The notes under the pieces are model-generated. The model worked only from the letters and a program-made list of their open reading frames with translations. It did not search any database and was not told where the DNA came from. From Phytophthora colocasiae (taxonomy: Eukaryota > Oomycota > Peronosporomycetes > Peronosporales > Peronosporaceae), in the NCBI GenBank assembly GCA_018806915.1, contig JAGKQI010000081.1, positions 806,001 to 870,000 on the forward strand: DNA of 64,000 nt, given 5' to 3'. The translations under genes and the position numbers were made by a program. This document shows positions 60,263 to 64,000 of this stretch, in pieces. Numbering within the stretch: position 1 is the first letter of the stretch; each line of letters starts with the position of its first letter.

Positions 60263-61690
60263 ATGCCAGCGTGGGGTCCCAGTCCATTCGCGTTCGAGCA
60301 GCTCTCAGTGGAAGATGCCAGCAAATTGGGTGAAATTGCTCGTACTTTTGTACAGGATAATATACGTAGTTACGAGAAATATCTGTATGAAGACCAACGT
60401 CGGTTGGACGAACGTCGTTGGAAATTGACCAAGCAACGTGATGGTGTACATGTGTACGTGGAGCAACCACTAAAAGAACGACGTAAAGTTGGTGGAGCAA
60501 CTCAAGATGAACTGGAGAGGGAGTATCGACATCAATTACAACGAACATCAGCGAGGGAGAAGGTGACGGCTGCAGCAGCCGCGTCGTTAGCAAATTTACC
60601 ACTTTTATTGGCAGTGGGGACGATAGCTGGTACCCTCGACGATGCAATGTATGGGGCTGTGAATGCAACGCTGGATGTGATGAGGATTAAATCCTCGTAT
60701 GTAGGGGATAATATGGCGGATGGAGCTGTATTGGCGACGATTGTGGAACCGTCAGCGAATGACCCATTTCATTCTCTAACTGTAAAGTGGATGGAGAATG
60801 AACAGCTACAGGTTCTAAAACCTGTCGTGAAGAATCGAGATTTCGTGTATTTAGAAGTCACAGGGCTCGCGGAATTAGAGACCGGGGAACGTGTGGGGTA
60901 TCATCTTCTGCACTCAGTTAATTTCCCACAGACACCAGAGTTGGAAGGCCGAGTACGGGCGAATTTATCTGTTGGAGCACTGTACAGACAGGAAAGAGAA
61001 GGTCTTGTGGATGTTTATGTACGAGCCATTTTGAATCCGAGTGGCAGTATTATCCGATCACTTGTGGTGAGATCTGTGGCAGATGCGATCATTTCCGTGA
61101 CGGAAATTGCTGAATGTGCACAGAAGAAGAAACTGGCGTGGCTGGCCAAGACTTCGCGGGATACTCGACGTCAGAGAGTCATGCAGAACGCAGTAGCAGC
61201 AGTGGTGGAGGCCAATAGGATTCATTCTCCCGGTGCTCAGTCCAATGTGACGAGCACAACATCCAGTTCAGCTACGACTCGACCTAGTGTTCCTCTTGCA
61301 GTTATCCACGAGACCCCCACTCCAGTGACTGGAAACTCAATGGAGAAATGTACTTCGTGTCAAAAGCGTTCGATTCATCGCACTCCCAGTGGCAGTTTAG
61401 TGAATTCGTACGACAAACGCTTGGATCGAGATCGATGTAAATTGTGCTACAAGTTTGTGTGTTCTTCCTGTCGGGTGAAACATAAACTCACGTTTATCAG
61501 ACCCCAACGGGAGCTTATCCGACGTGAGTTGCGCTTCTGTGGCCGATGCGTAGATCGTGCCAGAGCGGCTGACACGTTGACAATTGCTAGCGAGGAATTA
61601 GCGTCAGGAGAGGCATTTACTGAATTCTATCAGAGTTTGAGTCCAAGATCGGGTGAGGCTAGCCGAATCGGTAGCAACTTTGGAATGTAA
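60263..61690 (+). CDS. START-like/FYVE-like protein (paralogue 2)
   Basis: A single-exon 475-residue frame, start MPAWGPSPFAFEQLS. It is colinear with the upstream paralogue: LDERRWKLTKQRDGVHVYVE, VGTIAGTLDDAMYGAVNAT, GERVGYHLLHSVNFPQTPEL, then the zinc finger CTSC, CKLCYKFVCSSCRVKHKL and CGRC. Differences are an insertion after the first motif (about residues 75-115) and a longer Ser/Thr-rich linker before the finger (about residues 310-370). As in paralogue 1 the classical FYVE basic patch is missing. The tandem arrangement and shared introns-free structure point to local duplication followed by strong divergence. Function unknown beyond probable lipid binding. Confidence 0.82.
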   Translation: MPAWGPSPFAFEQLSVEDASKLGEIARTFVQDNIRSYEKYLYEDQRRLDERRWKLTKQRDGVHVYVEQPLKERRKVGGATQDELEREYRHQLQRTSAREKVTAAAAASLANLPLLLAVGTIAGTLDDAMYGAVNATLDVMRIKSSYVGDNMADGAVLATIVEPSANDPFHSLTVKWMENEQLQVLKPVVKNRDFVYLEVTGLAELETGERVGYHLLHSVNFPQTPELEGRVRANLSVGALYRQEREGLVDVYVRAILNPSGSIIRSLVVRSVADAIISVTEIAECAQKKKLAWLAKTSRDTRRQRVMQNAVAAVVEANRIHSPGAQSNVTSTTSSSATTRPSVPLAVIHETPTPVTGNSMEKCTSCQKRSIHRTPSGSLVNSYDKRLDRDRCKLCYKFVCSSCRVKHKLTFIRPQRELIRRELRFCGRCVDRARAADTLTIASEELASGEAFTEFYQSLSPRSGEASRIGSNFGM

Positions 61691-61783
61691 TAACCAGTAT
61701 CAGTATCTATTCCTCTTAATTCTAACTTGATTGATTGAGACTCATGCTTCAAAGCAAAGCCTTTCACATTTTGAGAATCTGTC

Positions 61784-62974
61784 ATGTTACGTCTCCCGTC
61801 GTTGGTGTTTCTATTTTACGTGGACGTGGACGAGAGCAAGACCATAAGCTACTTGAGTATAGTTATTAAGGAGGCGAAGAAGAAGGCTTTAAAAAGTTTG
61901 ATGCGAATGAGTTGTTTCTCTACCAGGCAATGCAAGGCGAAGTATGGCTGGCATCAGACAGTTCTGACGTTATAGCGATGCAACACACAGTGCAACAAAT
62001 AATCGAGACAATTCCCCTCGACCCTGCCGACGACTTCGTGGGTTTGTTCGGAAAAGCATCGAAGAAGAAGAGAATCCACGTGTTGGTGAAACTTACTGAT
62101 GCAGCAAAGCTCACTCTTCCTTCTGTACTGGCAGCCCCTGCAACAGTAAATATGGAGTCATGTGAGGATCTCCTCGTATTTCTGGGAAGCGAAATGACCC
62201 GCAAAGTTCTCGCGGATCCTACCAATTTGGCAATTCCGTTTGGTTGGGCGAGAAAAAGTAGTAATATCTAACTGTTTCCAACGTGTAGTCAGAGGAGTGA
62301 AGGCAAAAGGATTGTATCCTAAGAAGCTGGATATACCGGTTTGTTGTGGAATGTCTGGACTGGGGAAGACACGTATGTTGGAAGAAGGAAAACGTATTTT
62401 GTGTGAAGTGATGAAACTAGATCCCCAGTATGCTGCTAGTGTGATTGTCCGTGCTCTCATAACGGATATAGTCCAGTGCCAGTAGCAGTCTATGCCGATT
62501 GAAGGTTCTTTCTTGTACCAATTTTTCCTGATGAATAACTATTCAGTGACTTTCTCAACGTGGTTGAAGTCACACTTACCGTGCAATGGAGATCAACTGA
62601 TGCTTACGAATGCATTCGAAGCCAATGAACTGGAATTCCGTAACATTCGCGAACTGAAGGAAGAGAATTTATATTTTTTTCTTGGATTGACGACTACCAG
62701 AAGATTAAGCCCTAACCAGTCCAACTCGCCTCTGCACGAACGAGCGAGAGCAATCTACAGAATAAGTTTGCGTATGAACAGAAGCAGAGACAAAAATACA
62801 GATACCATGTCCAAATTACAGATAACGGAACGGCACTACAGCAAAGTGGGCCAAGAATACAGAGTCGTTGCCCAGAACTACAGAGACGCTGGATCCCATT
62901 GGCTGCACGGCTTCATATGCTGCAAAATACGTCCTGTGCGTCTGAGGACTATTTTTCGCAGCGGCTTAGACTAA
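61784..62974 (+). pseudogene. Crinkler (CRN)-type effector gene remnant with P-loop domain
   Basis: The ATG at 61784 opens a ubiquitin-like CRN header (VDVDESKTI). Within about 100 bases the frame shifts (near 61880), and the homologous continuation has LFLYQA, a divergent form of the LFLAK translocation motif, then AMQGEVWLA and IHVLV, the HVLV-type motif that closes CRN headers. After a stop at 62269-62271 another frame (62240-62485) has a P-loop, GMSGLGKT, and a third (62492-62974) continues with LYQFFL and TWLKSHLP. CRNs are intracellular effectors of oomycetes, some causing host cell death; P-loop NTPase C-termini are common in the family. With at least three frame breaks this copy cannot make a full protein as it stands. 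Confidence 0.7.
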
Positions 62975-63146
62975 AAATACTTCTAGATACAGCAGACATC
63001 CACAAGCATTGACATTATCGCTATTCTTCATTCTTACATTGGCTTCCTCCTGATCTAAGGCCCTGAACCCGACAACCCAAACAAGATCCGCGGAATCTCC
63101 GGTAGTTACCTCCTACTACTAACACCACGTCTTTTACGTCCTCGCA

Positions 63147-64000
63147 ATGCCAGCCTACGTGTGGCAGCAAGTGAGCTCCTGTGTGACTGAGCATGATCTT
63201 GAATACTTCATGGACAAACAGAAGAGCTGGCTTAAAAGTAAAAACCAGAAAGAGAGATGCCAGATCTGTTCACCAAACGTGGATAACCACAAGATGAGGT
63301 ACACTATCCTGAAGTGCTCATCCTCGACGTGTTCAGTACTCGCAGCAAGCCAGGAAAGCTGCATGTGGTTTGTCAAGATTCACACCTGTATGATGACATC
63401 GCGTAGTGATGTTTACCAGAGTGGTATCCACTTAACCACTGCAAATTCACCAAAGAATTGCAAGATCAGCCTCAGCATGTCTCGGTTTATCAAGGAACGT
63501 GCTGCTGCGGGGGAAAAACCTTCGGTTGTCTTGAACAAGTTGGTGCTCAAGTACAATTTTCAGGATATCGACCCCAAGCAATTGCTGGCCCGAGTCCAGA
63601 CGCGTGTCCGGAACCACCGCAAAAATGTCTTGAATGACAACGATTTCGTGGACGAAATGGCTACATTGGCCAAAACCCACCGGTACACACACGCTCTAGG
63701 AGAAAATGAGGCATTCTCCTTTGGGTTTCCTGTGGACCCAAATGGGGAACCTCTGCTTGGAGAAGGATCTGATGCGGATCCTCTACTAGTTGGATTTGCG
63801 ACAAAATCTACGATCCGTCGTCTTCAGTTTGCTGCACAGTACCTGACGCACCTTGACGCAACATTCAAACTGAACACGCGTGGTTTTCCTGTTATCGCGA
63901 TCGGAATCTCGGATATGTGGCGACAGTTCCATTTAGTTGCTCTGTTCTTGGTATCTGACATCAAACAAAAACGATGGGAAGCTGCCATTCGCTCAACGCT
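63147..64000 (+). CDS. MULE-type transposase N-terminal part, running off the window
   Basis: The frame from the ATG at 63147 (MPAYVWQQVSS) is open to the last base, giving 284 codons. The N-terminus has Cys/His pairs (RCQIC, LKCSSSTC, CMWFVKIHTC) resembling a zinc-finger region of MULE transposases. A helical linker follows. The start of the DDE core is LTHLDATFKLNTRGFPVIAI (about 63848-63905), with the first catalytic Asp in HLDATFK. It differs clearly from the MULE at 45-50 kb and lies on the other strand. The frame is intact as far as visible, so this copy could be functional; the rest is outside the window. Confidence 0.75.
   Translation, partial: MPAYVWQQVSSCVTEHDLEYFMDKQKSWLKSKNQKERCQICSPNVDNHKMRYTILKCSSSTCSVLAASQESCMWFVKIHTCMMTSRSDVYQSGIHLTTANSPKNCKISLSMSRFIKERAAAGEKPSVVLNKLVLKYNFQDIDPKQLLARVQTRVRNHRKNVLNDNDFVDEMATLAKTHRYTHALGENEAFSFGFPVDPNGEPLLGEGSDADPLLVGFATKSTIRRLQFAAQYLTHLDATFKLNTRGFPVIAIGISDMWRQFHLVALFLVSDIKQKRWEAAIRST

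Noticed and set aside
1..64000. CRISPR arrays, bacterial operons, rRNA genes
   Set aside because: No regularly spaced repeats and no ribosomal RNA-like blocks were seen. Introns and domain content show a eukaryotic nuclear genome.

Overview
The window looks like nuclear DNA of an oomycete, most likely a Phytophthora-type species. The grounds are compact genes with few short GT-AG introns (53-107 nt where I could place them), FYVE-zinc-finger fusion proteins, a Crinkler-like remnant, initiator-like GCTCATT elements just upstream of some start codons, and typical oomycete mobile DNA (tyrosine-recombinase elements, chromodomain Ty3/gypsy, MULEs, hAT-like elements). The species is not determined. 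The window begins exactly with a HindIII site (AAGCTT), which may mark a clone end.

Layout. 1-7.2 kb is mobile DNA: a broken Crypton-like tyrosine-recombinase gene, a degenerate tRNA-like sequence, a gene-poor stretch with palindromes, and a frameshifted DDE-type transposase gene. 7.3-30 kb is a gene island: methylmalonate-semialdehyde dehydrogenase (4 exons), two very large secreted proteins sharing an unusual cysteine module, an MFS transporter, a small Ser-rich protein, an EMB8/ABHD1/3-type hydrolase (3 exons), a GAF-domain protein, an unknown 2-exon gene, a ubiquitin-like-eL41 ribosomal fusion, and a large multi-span membrane protein. 31.07-38.86 kb is a nested insertion: an LTR retrotransposon with chromodomain inside a hAT-like element. 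39.3-44.3 kb carries the divergently oriented paralogue of the multi-span protein and mitochondrial cysteine desulfurase NFS1. 45.4-49.8 kb is a MULE transposon coding for a transposase and a Ulp1-type protease. 50-61.7 kb holds a Ser/Tyr-rich small protein, an ACBP-FYVE-PH protein (4 exons), MCM6 (2 exons), a 1.4-kb TIR element, and two START-like/FYVE-like paralogues. 61.8-64 kb holds a frameshifted Crinkler-type gene and the start of another MULE transposase running off the window.

The host genes are not an operon-like unit. They combine housekeeping functions (valine catabolism, Fe-S cluster biogenesis, replication licensing, ribosome) with lineage-specific families, several of them locally duplicated (multi-span pair, START-FYVE pair, secreted cysteine-module pair). 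Exon models were accepted where splice sites restored an unbroken frame and the joined product matched a known domain. No database search was possible.
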